Counted from the stretch's first letter, positions 1-5,704 are shown. The stretch: DNA of 5,932 nt from an uncultured Clostridia bacterium (GCA_946535685.1 CAMNDR010000070.1:1-5932); one strand, 5' to 3'. The notes: generated by a model not told the origin, from the letters alone. Translations and numbers: made by a program.

Positions 1-2
1 GC

Positions 3-1232
3 GAGTACACCAATTATCTGACCCGTGACATGAATTTTGAGGATGCATGCTTCAATGCGGCAGTCAACAAGAAATGTGTTCACGCCTATGCACATCCGGC
101 GAGATTTGATGTCTGGTTCAACATGACCTTTCTGCCGCTTGTGCCCGATGACGGCGATCTCTGCTACTGTATGTACATCATGGAGATCAATTTCAAGCCC
201 GACGCCAAGCGCCTTTCCACGATCTCAGCCGACATCGCCTCGGCGGTGCTGGAGACCTGTATCAAGCTGCGCAGCCCGGATGATTTTACCGAAACCATGC
301 AGTCGATCTGCGAGGATATCCGCAGCCTCTGCGATTCCGAGCACTGCTGCATCCTGCTGATGGATACCGAGCAGCGGAAATGCTCTGTGCTCTGCGAAGC
401 ATTCTATCAGGGCTCCGGGCTGCTGTCCATGACACAATATGTGGATGATTCGTTCTATGAGATCGCCGATTCCTGGAAGGAGACGATCTCCGGCAGCAAT
501 TGTCTGATCGTGAAGAATGCGCACGACATGGAGATCGTCCGGGAACGCAATCCGCTCTGGCACAAGTCCATCACGTCTGCCGGCGGGAGGACGATCGTCC
601 TGTTCCCGCTCGAATTCAAGGGCGAGCTGCTCGGCTATATCTGGGCAGTCAATTTCAGTCCGGACAAAGCGAACATGATCAAGGAGACCCTTGAGCTGAC
701 GACCTTTATCCTGGCATCGGAGCTCTACAGCTACCGGATGATGGAAAAGCTGCATATTCTAAGCTCCACCGACATGCTCACCGGCGTGATGAACCGCAAC
801 GAAATGAACCATTTTGTCGATGCACTTGCGGAGAGTGCGTCCGGGAAATCGGTCGGCGTGCTGTTCGCTGACCTGAACGGCCTGAAGTCCGTCAATGACG
901 GCGAGGGGCACGATGCAGGCGATCTGATGCTGAAGCATGCAGCAGATGCGCTGCGGGAGGTGTTCGCCGTGCATGAGATCTTCCGTGCAGGCGGCGATGA
1001 ATTTGTTGTGGTGCTGACAGACATCACGGAGGATGCGCTGCAGGAGAAGGCGGAACGTCTGCGGGCGGCTGCGGCAAAGTATCCGAATGTCGTCTTTGCG
1101 ATCGGCGCAGCGTGTGCAGACGATGTCAGACAGGTACGCAGGGCACTGCGCCAGGCTGACGAGCGCATGTATTCTGACAAGCGCCGCTATTATGAGCAGC
1201 ATCCCGAGAAAAACCGGCGTGCAAACCGATAA
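3..1232 (+). CDS. GGDEF diguanylate cyclase with PAS-like and GAF-like N-terminal domains, 5' end outside window
   Basis: Predicted cytoplasmic enzyme that joins two GTP into c-di-GMP. The frame is open to the left edge, and no ribosome binding site precedes the first in-window ATG at 30, so the true start is upstream. Numbering from that ATG, residues 1 to about 55 look like the end of a PAS-type domain. Residues about 84-235 resemble a GAF sensor domain (CCILLMD, then a late GELLGYIWAVNF strand). The catalytic domain is about 245-390: DMLTGVMNRNEMN at 248-260, metal-binding Asp281 in FADLNGLKSVND, GHDAGD at 293-298, the signature GGDEF at 321-325, and a typical ADERMYSDK end. The inhibitory RxxD site expected at 312-315 reads FAVH, so classical product feedback is not expected. 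No membrane segment is visible in this part. It converges on the 1528-2427 gene. Cyclase activity is inferred from intact motifs; the sensed signal is unknown. Confidence 0.93.
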   Translation, partial: EYTNYLTRDMNFEDACFNAAVNKKCVHAYAHPARFDVWFNMTFLPLVPDDGDLCYCMYIMEINFKPDAKRLSTISADIASAVLETCIKLRSPDDFTETMQSICEDIRSLCDSEHCCILLMDTEQRKCSVLCEAFYQGSGLLSMTQYVDDSFYEIADSWKETISGSNCLIVKNAHDMEIVRERNPLWHKSITSAGGRTIVLFPLEFKGELLGYIWAVNFSPDKANMIKETLELTTFILASELYSYRMMEKLHILSSTDMLTGVMNRNEMNHFVDALAESASGKSVGVLFADLNGLKSVNDGEGHDAGDLMLKHAADALREVFAVHEIFRAGGDEFVVVLTDITEDALQEKAERLRAAAAKYPNVVFAIGAACADDVRQVRRALRQADERMYSDKRRYYEQHPEKNRRANR

Positions 1233-1244
1233 CGGGGATCCCTC

Positions 1245-1258
1245 CCGCCTGCAGGCGG
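1245..1258. repeat. Perfect 14-base palindrome after the GGDEF gene
   Basis: CCGCCTGCAGGCGG lies 13 bases after the cyclase stop codon. It is a perfect palindrome with no free loop and no T-run on the plus side, so it is not a convincing terminator for the cyclase. Its role is unknown. Confidence 0.5.
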
Positions 1259-1266
1259 CATCATCA

Positions 1267-1314
1267 GACTTGATCGACAAACAAAAACGCATCCGCCTTA
1301 TCCAGCGGATGCGT
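1267..1314 (-). repeat. 48-base direct repeat, distal copy, with terminator hairpin
   Basis: This stretch matches 1497-1544 at 46 of 48 positions in the same orientation, offset by 230 bases. It holds a perfect 10-bp stem (ACGCATCCGC at 1287-1296, GCGGATGCGT at 1305-1314) with an 8-base loop. On the minus strand the stem is followed by TTTTTGTTTG, so it can act as a second rho-independent terminator behind the 1528-2427 gene. One difference falls in the loop and one near 1272. On the plus strand no T-run follows, so it would serve the cyclase poorly. Confidence 0.88.
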
Positions 1315-1360
1315 CAGACTGTCAAAAAAGCTATTTTGCAGGGTTCGGGGTGCAGGGTGA

Positions 1361-1379
1361 CTCCCCACGGGGTGGGGAG
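1361..1379. repeat. GC-rich hairpin inside the convergent intergenic repeat
   Basis: CTCCCCAC at 1361-1368 and GTGGGGAG at 1372-1379 form a perfect 8-bp stem with a 3-base loop. It follows CGGGGTGCAGGG at 1346-1357, close to the 14-base start shared by the repeats at 2474 and 5831. It belongs to the non-coding tract between the two 48-base repeats. Confidence 0.65.
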
Positions 1380-1431
1380 ATGTCCGCAGGACAGAGGGGA
1401 CGGGGCATTCGCCGAAGCTCCCGCAATATAG

Positions 1432-1454
1432 CCCCCTCCCCGATGGGGAGGGGG
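1432..1454. repeat. Long GC-rich hairpin, 10-bp stem
   Basis: CCCCCTCCCC at 1432-1441 and GGGGAGGGGG at 1445-1454 pair perfectly around a GAT loop. The right arm is also the first half of the G-run tract at 1445-1466, so hairpin and quadruplex would be alternative folds. No gene product is credible here. Confidence 0.75.
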
Positions 1455-1466
1455 TTGGGGGTGGGG
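1445..1466 (+). other. Putative four-tetrad G-quadruplex tract
   Basis: Four runs of at least four G on the plus strand (1445-1448, 1450-1454, 1457-1461, 1463-1466) are separated by one or two non-G bases. This meets the strict pattern for an intramolecular four-tetrad quadruplex. It lies about 210 bases past the cyclase stop, so it would be G-rich in cyclase read-through RNA and C-rich in RNA from the opposing gene. The sequence pattern is seen; folding is inferred. Confidence 0.7.
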
Positions 1467-1512
1467 CGCTCACCGGTGCGCCAGCACCAGAAAAAGGACT
1501 TTATCGACAAAC
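1457..1512 (-). repeat. Dispersed 56-base repeat, copy next to the 1528-2427 gene terminator
   Basis: Read on the minus strand, this unit starts GTTTGTCGATAAAG, passes through TTTTCTGGTGCTGGC and ends in TGAGCGCCCC plus a C-run. It matches 5741-5796 (plus strand) at 51 of 56 positions. In both places the unit begins within a few bases of a terminator stem. It has no coding capacity of its own and looks like a non-autonomous intergenic repeat. The two copies are inverted relative to each other but lie the same way relative to their genes. Confidence 0.85.
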
Positions 1513-1544
1513 AAAAACGCATCCGCCTTATTCAGCGGATGCGT
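1497..1544 (-). repeat. 48-base direct repeat, proximal copy, overlapping the end of the 1528-2427 gene
   Basis: This copy matches 1267-1314 at 46 of 48 positions. It includes the last codons and the stop of the minus-strand gene, the terminator stem, its T-tract and the first 16 bases of the 56-base repeat. Because it contains gene-specific end sequence, the distal copy looks like a duplicated gene end, unless the repeat itself supplied the gene with its stop codon. Confidence 0.88.
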
Positions 1545-1546
1545 TT
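1515..1546 (-). terminator. Rho-independent terminator of the 1528-2427 gene, possibly bidirectional
   Basis: ACGCATCCGC at 1517-1526 pairs with GCGGATGCGT at 1535-1544, and the stem extends to 12 bp with flanking AA/TT. The 8-base loop contains the TAA stop (1530-1528) of the minus-strand gene. On the minus strand the stem runs into TTTTTGTTTG, a good U-tract. On the plus strand it runs into TTTGTTTC, so it may also stop transcripts coming from the cyclase. Confidence 0.85.
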
Positions 1547-2427
1547 GTTTCTGTATCAGATTCCCCGATATGCCCATAGTGCGCAATGAACTGCTGCAGT
1601 GCAGGATAGCTGACATCAAAGGTCTTCTGCATCTTCTCCTCAGAATCCATCATCGTCTTGCGGACACTGCGGATGCCGATGTAGATATCCTTGTCGAGCG
1701 GCCCGTCTTCCCAGCCGATATCCTTCGCAAAATCCGTATCGCTGAGGAAAAATCGCATCGCTTCGGTCTCCTTGTACTGCCCGAAATCATCCTCAAGATC
1801 ATAGAGCGTACTGTCCGGAACGATGAACTGATCGGCGCCCTCGTCAGAGATCACGATGCAGGCCTCGGCGATCTGGAACTCTGCAAAGAGCTTGGTCTGG
1901 TCGCCGGTGACGCCGCTCTGGTCAGCGGTTTTGCTCGATGCGGGGATGTAATACACATCCACCACCGTTTTCCCGTCGCCGTTCTCATCTTCGATGTACT
2001 GCTCGAATACCTCCGCGATCTGCGCATTGCAGGTATAATTGAGAATGTCATCGTCCACCAGCAGCAGCACGATCATGTCCGGCCGCACAGTCGTGACCGC
2101 CTGCCATACAAGATAGCCCGTCACCGCGGCAAGAAAGCCCGCGATCCCCATCCACCATTTGTTATGGTAGAAGAAATTGCCGATCTTCTGCGGGATCGTG
2201 TAGTGCTTTTCCGCCTCATGCTCCTCGTGGATGGTCTCGCTCTCCTCGATCACGCCCTGCTTGAGACGGATGAGCTCCAGGCGCTCCTTCCGGAGCTGTT
2301 CCTCATAGGCACGGCGCTCTGCTTCTTCCTTTTCACGGGCAAGTGCCTGCTGCTCCGCCTGGATGCGCTGCTGCTCCTCCTCGAGCTTTCGGGCTGTCTC
2401 CAGGACGGAATTGTCTTTTTTCTTCAT
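1528..2427 (-). CDS. Coiled-coil, single-pass membrane protein of unknown function
   Basis: 299 residues, family not recognised. Residues about 8-58 are a highly charged Glu/Gln/Arg/Lys helix expected to form a coiled coil in the cytoplasm. A basic, aromatic stretch (KIGNFFYHNKWW, 81-92) leads into one membrane helix at about 91-113, which predicts the C-terminal part outside. Residues 116-290 form an acidic soluble domain starting PDMIVLLLVDDD. It contains DENGDGK at 147-153, which looks like the start of an EF-hand or dockerin calcium loop, although its spacing is imperfect. From memory, similar 'YHNKWW plus membrane helix' proteins are common uncharacterised Clostridia proteins. AAGGAG at 2440-2435, 7 bases upstream, fixes the ATG. 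The stop codon lies inside the terminator loop. No promoter is clear in the 175 bases behind the cellulase gene, so co-transcription with it is possible. Confidence 0.88.
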   Translation of the reverse strand: MKKKDNSVLETARKLEEEQQRIQAEQQALAREKEEAERRAYEEQLRKERLELIRLKQGVIEESETIHEEHEAEKHYTIPQKIGNFFYHNKWWMGIAGFLAAVTGYLVWQAVTTVRPDMIVLLLVDDDILNYTCNAQIAEVFEQYIEDENGDGKTVVDVYYIPASSKTADQSGVTGDQTKLFAEFQIAEACIVISDEGADQFIVPDSTLYDLEDDFGQYKETEAMRFFLSDTDFAKDIGWEDGPLDKDIYIGIRSVRKTMMDSEEKMQKTFDVSYPALQQFIAHYGHIGESDTETNASAE

Positions 2428-2434
2428 GCATCGG

Positions 2435-2440
2435 CTCCTT
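2435..2440 (-). promoter_or_regulatory. Ribosome binding site for the 1528-2427 gene
   Basis: AAGGAG on the minus strand, 7 bases before the ATG at 2427. It supports this start and the minus-strand reading over the long antisense frame. Confidence 0.8.
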
Positions 2441-2441
2441 C

Positions 2442-2454
2442 AGGTTTGCTTATG
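2442..2454 (+). repeat. Short direct repeat, left side of the 2474-2553 repeat
   Basis: AGGTTTGCTTATG matches AGATTTGCTTATG at 2595-2607 in 12 of 13 bases. The pair brackets the hairpin-bearing intergenic repeat, as a worn target-site duplication would, but 13 bases is short and chance or gene-end duplication is possible. Confidence 0.5.
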
Positions 2455-2473
2455 TGCGGTGTTGCCAAAAAGA

Positions 2474-2553
2474 TGCGGGTGCAGGGCGGTCACCGCCCTG
2501 CCGAGGGGTTGAGGGGGCGAGCAGCCTCCCTAAGCGGTCGCAATGCGACCGCA
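2474..2553 (+). repeat. Structured intergenic repeat with two hairpins
   Basis: It begins TGCGGGTGCAGGGC, identical over 14 bases to 5831-5844, and contains GCCGAGGGG then TTGAGGGGG, similar to the GCCGAGGGAGG region near the right edge. Two perfect inverted repeats are present: GCAGGGCGGT / ACCGCCCTGC (2481-2490, 2492-2501) and GCGGTCGC / GCGACCGC (2535-2542, 2546-2553). Either could slow or stop transcription leaving the cellulase gene, but neither has a T-run directly after it on the minus strand. Confidence 0.7.
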
Positions 2554-2594
2554 AAAGCCGTGCATCATGACAAGCGTGTTCATTTATCATATAG

Positions 2595-2607
2595 AGATTT
2601 GCTTATG
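2595..2607 (+). repeat. Short direct repeat overlapping the cellulase stop codon
   Basis: AGATTTGCTTATG, 12 of 13 bases shared with 2442-2454. The TAA stop of the cellulase gene (2605-2603) lies inside it. Confidence 0.5.
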
Positions 2608-4720
2608 AGACCGCATTCATCACCGCATCCACGATCTCAGGATAATACCAGCTATTCCCGCCGCGGTCAAGCAGGCCATAGCTTGTCTTGCTGCCGTTGT
2701 CCCAGATGAAGCACGGAATGCCCCGTTCTGCGGCAGCCTTGACATAATAGGCATAATAGGCAGCCCGCACGGCCGTGTTGCCCTTGTCCTCAGCACCGAA
2801 TTCACCGATGATGACAGGAACACCGTTGTCGATGAAGATGCGCTTGAGCTTGTCGAACTGTCCGTTCAGCTCATCCTTGCCGGCCTGGTCAAAGCTGCGG
2901 TCATCCGGGAATTCCTTTGTCGTCAGCTTCCACGGCGCATAGTTGTGGATGGAGACGATGATATTCTTGTCCTGCGGCAGCACCAGCCCGTTCACGGCCG
3001 CATCCGTGATGGAGGCAGCGTGCGTTGTGATGATGAGCGTGCGGTCTGCATTCTTGCCGCCGGAGGCTCTGACCGTGCTGATGAACTTCTGCTGCAGATG
3101 GTTGATGACATCCCGCTCCTCATTGGTGCCGCCCATCCATTCTGTGGATGTTCCGTGGATCCGGGGCTCATTGAGGCCCTCGAACAGGAGCTTGCTGTCG
3201 TAGTCCCTGAAGCGCTCTGCGATCTGTTCCCAGGCACGGACGAATTTCGCTGTGACAGCGCTCTCCTCCGCAGCGGACGGATGCATCCAGAGCGCATCCT
3301 CATGATGCGTATTCAGGATGATATAGAGGTCATTTTCCACGGCATAGTCCACGACCTCCTGCACCCGATCCATCCAGGCGCTGTCGATCGTGCCGGATCC
3401 GTCCATATGATTGCCCCACGAAACAGGAATGCGGATCGCATTGAAGCCCTTGGCCTTGACCGTGTCGATCATCGCCTTGGTGGTCTTGACATTGCCCCAG
3501 TAGGTCTCCAGGTTTTCGGGCTTGGTCTTGTTCTTGTCATCATAGCAGTCGAGTGTGTTGCCAAGATTCCAGCCGACCCGGATATCTGCGGCGATCTGTG
3601 CTGCCTGTGAGCTGTCGGTATTCACGGGAGCTACCTCCTTGCTGTCGTTCTGGCTGCTCTCTGCAGGTTCAGGGGCAGGAGCAGGGGACTGACCGGGCTC
3701 GTTGCCGGTGCTGAATTTGACGGTAACGGAATCGAGCGTAACGCTGTCCTGCTCGCTCCACCAGAAACCGATGCCAAGATCGCTGATGCCGGTGTGCTTT
3801 GCGGTATCCGGCAGGATCCAGGTCAGTGTCAGATCAGAGGCATCCGTCAGGATGGCGATGTTGTCACTCGTGTACGGTTCCCCGCCGCCGCCGGTGCCGA
3901 ATGCGCCGACGTATTTTTTCAGCGGAGCCGCTGCAGTCAGATGATAGGTCACTGCCTGCGGGATGCCGTCCGCACCGAGCAGATCCCCGACAGGAACGCT
4001 GGCATATTTGGCATCGTCATCCCCGAAGCGCAGTGTTTCGCTGACGCTGACCGTCTCGGTTTTATCAACGGGGAGCTCGGCTGTGCGTGTGTAATTGCAG
4101 ATGATCTCCCGGAGGTTGACGCTTGAAACGCCGCCCCACCAGTAGCCGATCTGCACTTCGCCTCCTGCGGCGATATAGGGCTGGACATCTTCCGGCACAT
4201 CCCAGCGCACCTCGGCAAAGCCGCCCTGTGTCGCTGTTTCAAAGTCCGGTGACTGGTACCAGCCGTCTGTTCCGGCAGCGCAGTCCTCCGTCACAGAGAT
4301 GCCGCAGCCGCCCTTATAGGTGCCGATGTTGCCGTCGGCATAGAACACAAATACAAAGGATTCGATCCGGTCGCCCTCCTGGATGAAATCGCTGAGCGGG
4401 ACCTTGCAGTTCTTCCCGGCATCATCCGCACTGTCGCGGTTGAGCGTTGTATTGAGCTCAAGCTGTGCGCCGAGCGTCGAGGTCACCGTTTCGGTCGGGC
4501 TCACATGCACGGTGGCAGGCTCGGTTTCCGGCTGCGTCTCCCGGATGCTCTCAGCTTCACGTTCTGCTGTGCTTTCTGCCTCAGTTGCAGAAACGCCGTC
4601 AGATTCCGCAGCGGACGACGGTCCGAGCACCTGCTCCTGGCATCCGGTCAGTACCGTGCAGCCGAGCAGCGCAGCACAAAGCGCAGCGGCGATGCGGGCA
4701 GGGATCTTCTTCTGTATCAT
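2603..4720 (-). CDS. Lipoprotein GH5 endoglucanase with two tandem beta-sandwich (probable carbohydrate-binding) modules
   Basis: 705 residues; predicted to cut internal beta-1,4 bonds of cellulose or related beta-glucans at the cell surface. A signal peptide ends in the lipobox LTGC (24-27), predicting lipidation at Cys27. An acidic Ser/Thr/Glu linker (28-82) follows. Two related modules come next, about 85-213 and 221-338, sharing a late strand (IGYWW at 191-195, IGFWW at 317-321) and an early VPLSDF / VPVGDL strand. A Pro/Ser/Glu linker leads to the GH5 domain, about 372-705: GWNLGNTLD (383-391), NTHHE with His472-His473, acid/base Glu518 in FEGLNEPR, HNYAPW from His592, and nucleophile Glu640 in IIGEFG. 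GWNLGNTLD and NEPR suggest subfamily GH5_4. No dockerin is present, so it is not a classical cellulosome subunit. AGGAGG 7 bases before the ATG fixes the start, and an extended -10 lies just upstream. The exact substrate is not readable from sequence. Confidence 0.95.
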   Translation of the reverse strand: MIQKKIPARIAAALCAALLGCTVLTGCQEQVLGPSSAAESDGVSATEAESTAEREAESIRETQPETEPATVHVSPTETVTSTLGAQLELNTTLNRDSADDAGKNCKVPLSDFIQEGDRIESFVFVFYADGNIGTYKGGCGISVTEDCAAGTDGWYQSPDFETATQGGFAEVRWDVPEDVQPYIAAGGEVQIGYWWGGVSSVNLREIICNYTRTAELPVDKTETVSVSETLRFGDDDAKYASVPVGDLLGADGIPQAVTYHLTAAAPLKKYVGAFGTGGGGEPYTSDNIAILTDASDLTLTWILPDTAKHTGISDLGIGFWWSEQDSVTLDSVTVKFSTGNEPGQSPAPAPEPAESSQNDSKEVAPVNTDSSQAAQIAADIRVGWNLGNTLDCYDDKNKTKPENLETYWGNVKTTKAMIDTVKAKGFNAIRIPVSWGNHMDGSGTIDSAWMDRVQEVVDYAVENDLYIILNTHHEDALWMHPSAAEESAVTAKFVRAWEQIAERFRDYDSKLLFEGLNEPRIHGTSTEWMGGTNEERDVINHLQQKFISTVRASGGKNADRTLIITTHAASITDAAVNGLVLPQDKNIIVSIHNYAPWKLTTKEFPDDRSFDQAGKDELNGQFDKLKRIFIDNGVPVIIGEFGAEDKGNTAVRAAYYAYYVKAAAERGIPCFIWDNGSKTSYGLLDRGGNSWYYPEIVDAVMNAVS

Positions 4721-4727
4721 AGCTTCT

Positions 4728-4733
4728 CCTCCT
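4728..4733 (-). promoter_or_regulatory. Ribosome binding site for the cellulase
   Basis: AGGAGG on the minus strand, 7 bases before the ATG at 4720. It sits within a purine-rich AGAGGAGGAGAAG run. Confidence 0.85.
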
Positions 4734-4748
4734 CTTTCTGATACCTAA

Positions 4749-4757
4749 ATTATAACA
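4749..4757 (-). promoter_or_regulatory. Extended -10 promoter element for the cellulase
   Basis: TGTTATAAT on the minus strand is a perfect TGn-TATAAT extended -10. No good -35 hexamer sits 17 or 18 bases upstream, which fits an extended -10 promoter. The predicted start of transcription is near 4742, giving a leader of only about 20 bases. Confidence 0.65.
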
Positions 4758-4906
4758 CTGCAGCGCAGCAAGAGTATGGCTTTTTTATGAACACGGCGAA
4801 ACTTCGGAGCTTTTACCAATTTTTCGGGCGGATCCCATCGCCGAATTGTCCATTTTCGGCAGTGCAGAGGATGCATTTCTTACTTCAATTTGCATAAAAT
4901 TTGATA

Positions 4907-4927
4907 TGCGATTTTGTCCAAAATGCA
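4907..4927. promoter_or_regulatory. Imperfect palindrome in the divergent promoter region, possible operator
   Basis: TGC-G-ATTTTG-TC-CAAAAT-GCA forms 9-bp arms with one unpaired G. It lies between the two divergent promoters, about 60 bases upstream of the kinase-like gene's -10. An overlapping GCATA/TATGC inverted repeat is at 4892-4909. It could bind a dimeric regulator, but this is inference from symmetry only. Confidence 0.35.
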
Positions 4928-4944
4928 GAAATTCTCGTTTACCG

Positions 4945-4994
4945 TAATTTTTTTCAAAAAACAGGGTGATTTTTTGTGGATTCTATGTTATAAT
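4945..4994 (+). promoter_or_regulatory. Promoter of the kinase-like gene with A/T tracts and extended -10
   Basis: TGTTATAAT at 4986-4994 is the same perfect extended -10 found for the divergent cellulase gene. T- and A-tracts at 4948-4961 sit where an UP element would be. A -35 hexamer is not evident at the usual spacing. Transcription would start near 5001, leaving a leader of about 60 bases. Confidence 0.65.
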
Positions 4995-5008
4995 AAACAA
5001 TAGGTATT

Positions 5009-5029
5009 CCTGCATATCCATATTGCAGG
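5009..5029 (+). promoter_or_regulatory. Inverted repeat in the leader of the kinase-like gene
   Basis: CCTGCA at 5009-5014 and TGCAGG at 5024-5029 surround TATCCATAT. The pair lies just past the predicted transcription start and before the ribosome binding site, a place where an operator or small hairpin could act. Evidence is symmetry only. Confidence 0.35.
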
Positions 5030-5044
5030 CGATTATTTTTTCAA

Positions 5045-5050
5045 AGGAGG
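5045..5050 (+). promoter_or_regulatory. Ribosome binding site for the kinase-like gene
   Basis: AGGAGG within AAAGGAGG, 9 bases before the ATG at 5060. Confidence 0.85.
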
Positions 5051-5059
5051 ACTGACCCA

Positions 5060-5704
5060 ATGAAGCACCCTATCATAACAATTGAGCGGGAATACGGCAG
5101 CGGCGGCAGCATTATCGGAAAGCTGGTAGCCGAGCAGCTCGGTATTCCATTTTATAACCACGAGATCCTGGAAATGGCCTCCGAACGGCTTGACGTACCG
5201 ATCTCGAAGCTGGAGGGCGCCGAGGAATCCTCACCCAAGAGCTTTCTGTATGCGCTGCTGATGAATTCCAATCCTGCCAGAACGATGGAGGACAATATTC
5301 CTGTATCTGACAAGCTGTACATCACCGAGACCCAGATCATCCAGGAGCTTGCCGAGCAGGGGAGCTGTGTGATCGTAGGGCGCTGTGCCAACTGGATCCT
5401 GCGGGACAATCCCTACCGGTTTGCGGCGTTTGTGTATGCACGGCGGGATTTCCGCCTGCGCTATGCCCAGGAGACCTACGGCGTGACAGCAAAGGAGATC
5501 GACACGGTGCTGCCGCGCATCGACAGCCGGCGGGAGAAGTTCTACAACATCAACACCGGCGGCAACTGGCATGACAAGGGAAATTATGCGCTCTGCCTCA
5601 ACAGCGGCGTGCTTGGCATCGAAAGTGCCGCACGGATCCTGGTGAGCGCCGTGCAGCATTTCCCGGAGCCGGAAGCAGCAGAGAAGCCCGAAGCGAAAGA
5701 ATGA
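5060..5704 (+). CDS. Cytidylate-kinase-like family protein
   Basis: 214 residues, resembling the cytidylate-kinase-like family (Pfam Cytidylate_kin2) widespread in Clostridia. The N-terminus ITIEREYGSGGSIIGK (6-21) is the family's glycine-rich nucleotide-binding loop, followed by LGIPFYNHEIL (28-37). Further family-like segments are SCVIVGRCANWIL (102-114), LPRIDSRREKFYN (151-163) with its basic cluster, and NYALCLNS (175-182). The last 15 or so residues are a Pro/Glu/Ala-rich tail. It is cytoplasmic, with no signal peptide. The length fits a single-domain NMP-kinase-type fold. The true substrate is unknown: housekeeping CMP kinase is usually a separate gene (cmk), and this family's role is not established. 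It has its own promoter and terminator and is divergent from the cellulase, so a functional link to it is not required. Confidence 0.9.
   Translation: MKHPIITIEREYGSGGSIIGKLVAEQLGIPFYNHEILEMASERLDVPISKLEGAEESSPKSFLYALLMNSNPARTMEDNIPVSDKLYITETQIIQELAEQGSCVIVGRCANWILRDNPYRFAAFVYARRDFRLRYAQETYGVTAKEIDTVLPRIDSRREKFYNINTGGNWHDKGNYALCLNSGVLGIESAARILVSAVQHFPEPEAAEKPEAKE

Noticed and set aside
759..1292. Minus-strand frame opposite the GGDEF domain
   Set aside because: It begins with the same MRFCLSIKS as another spurious frame because both start in the 48-base repeat. The plus strand codes a canonical GGDEF.
1264..1522. Small minus-strand frames giving Pro-rich peptides (PTPNPLPIGEG type) in the convergent gap
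   Set aside because: They are translations of the C-runs and hairpins of the intergenic repeat. They start inside the repeat's ATGCG and have no ribosome binding site; such peptides are a frequent annotation artefact.
1267..1544. CRISPR array
   Set aside because: Only two repeat units exist, 182 bases apart, with a structured G-rich tract between them and no cas genes. Each unit is a terminator.
2535..2553. Intrinsic terminator of the cellulase gene
   Set aside because: The stem is perfect, but on the minus strand it is followed by TTAGGGAGG rather than a T-run, so it is listed only as a hairpin in the repeat.
1570..2709. Long plus-strand open frame of 379 codons opposite the membrane protein gene
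   Set aside because: It has no ribosome binding site, runs over two opposite genes and a repeat, and its composition (Leu/Arg/His rich) is typical of an antisense shadow. The minus-strand gene has a ribosome binding site, coiled coil, membrane helix and terminator.
2945..3610. Plus-strand open frame of 221 codons inside the GH5 domain
   Set aside because: It lies opposite the catalytic motifs of a clear cellulase, with no start signal and no recognisable domain.
2603..4720. Dockerin or cellulosome subunit
   Set aside because: The protein ends with the GH5 domain and has an N-terminal lipobox; no paired calcium-loop dockerin is present.
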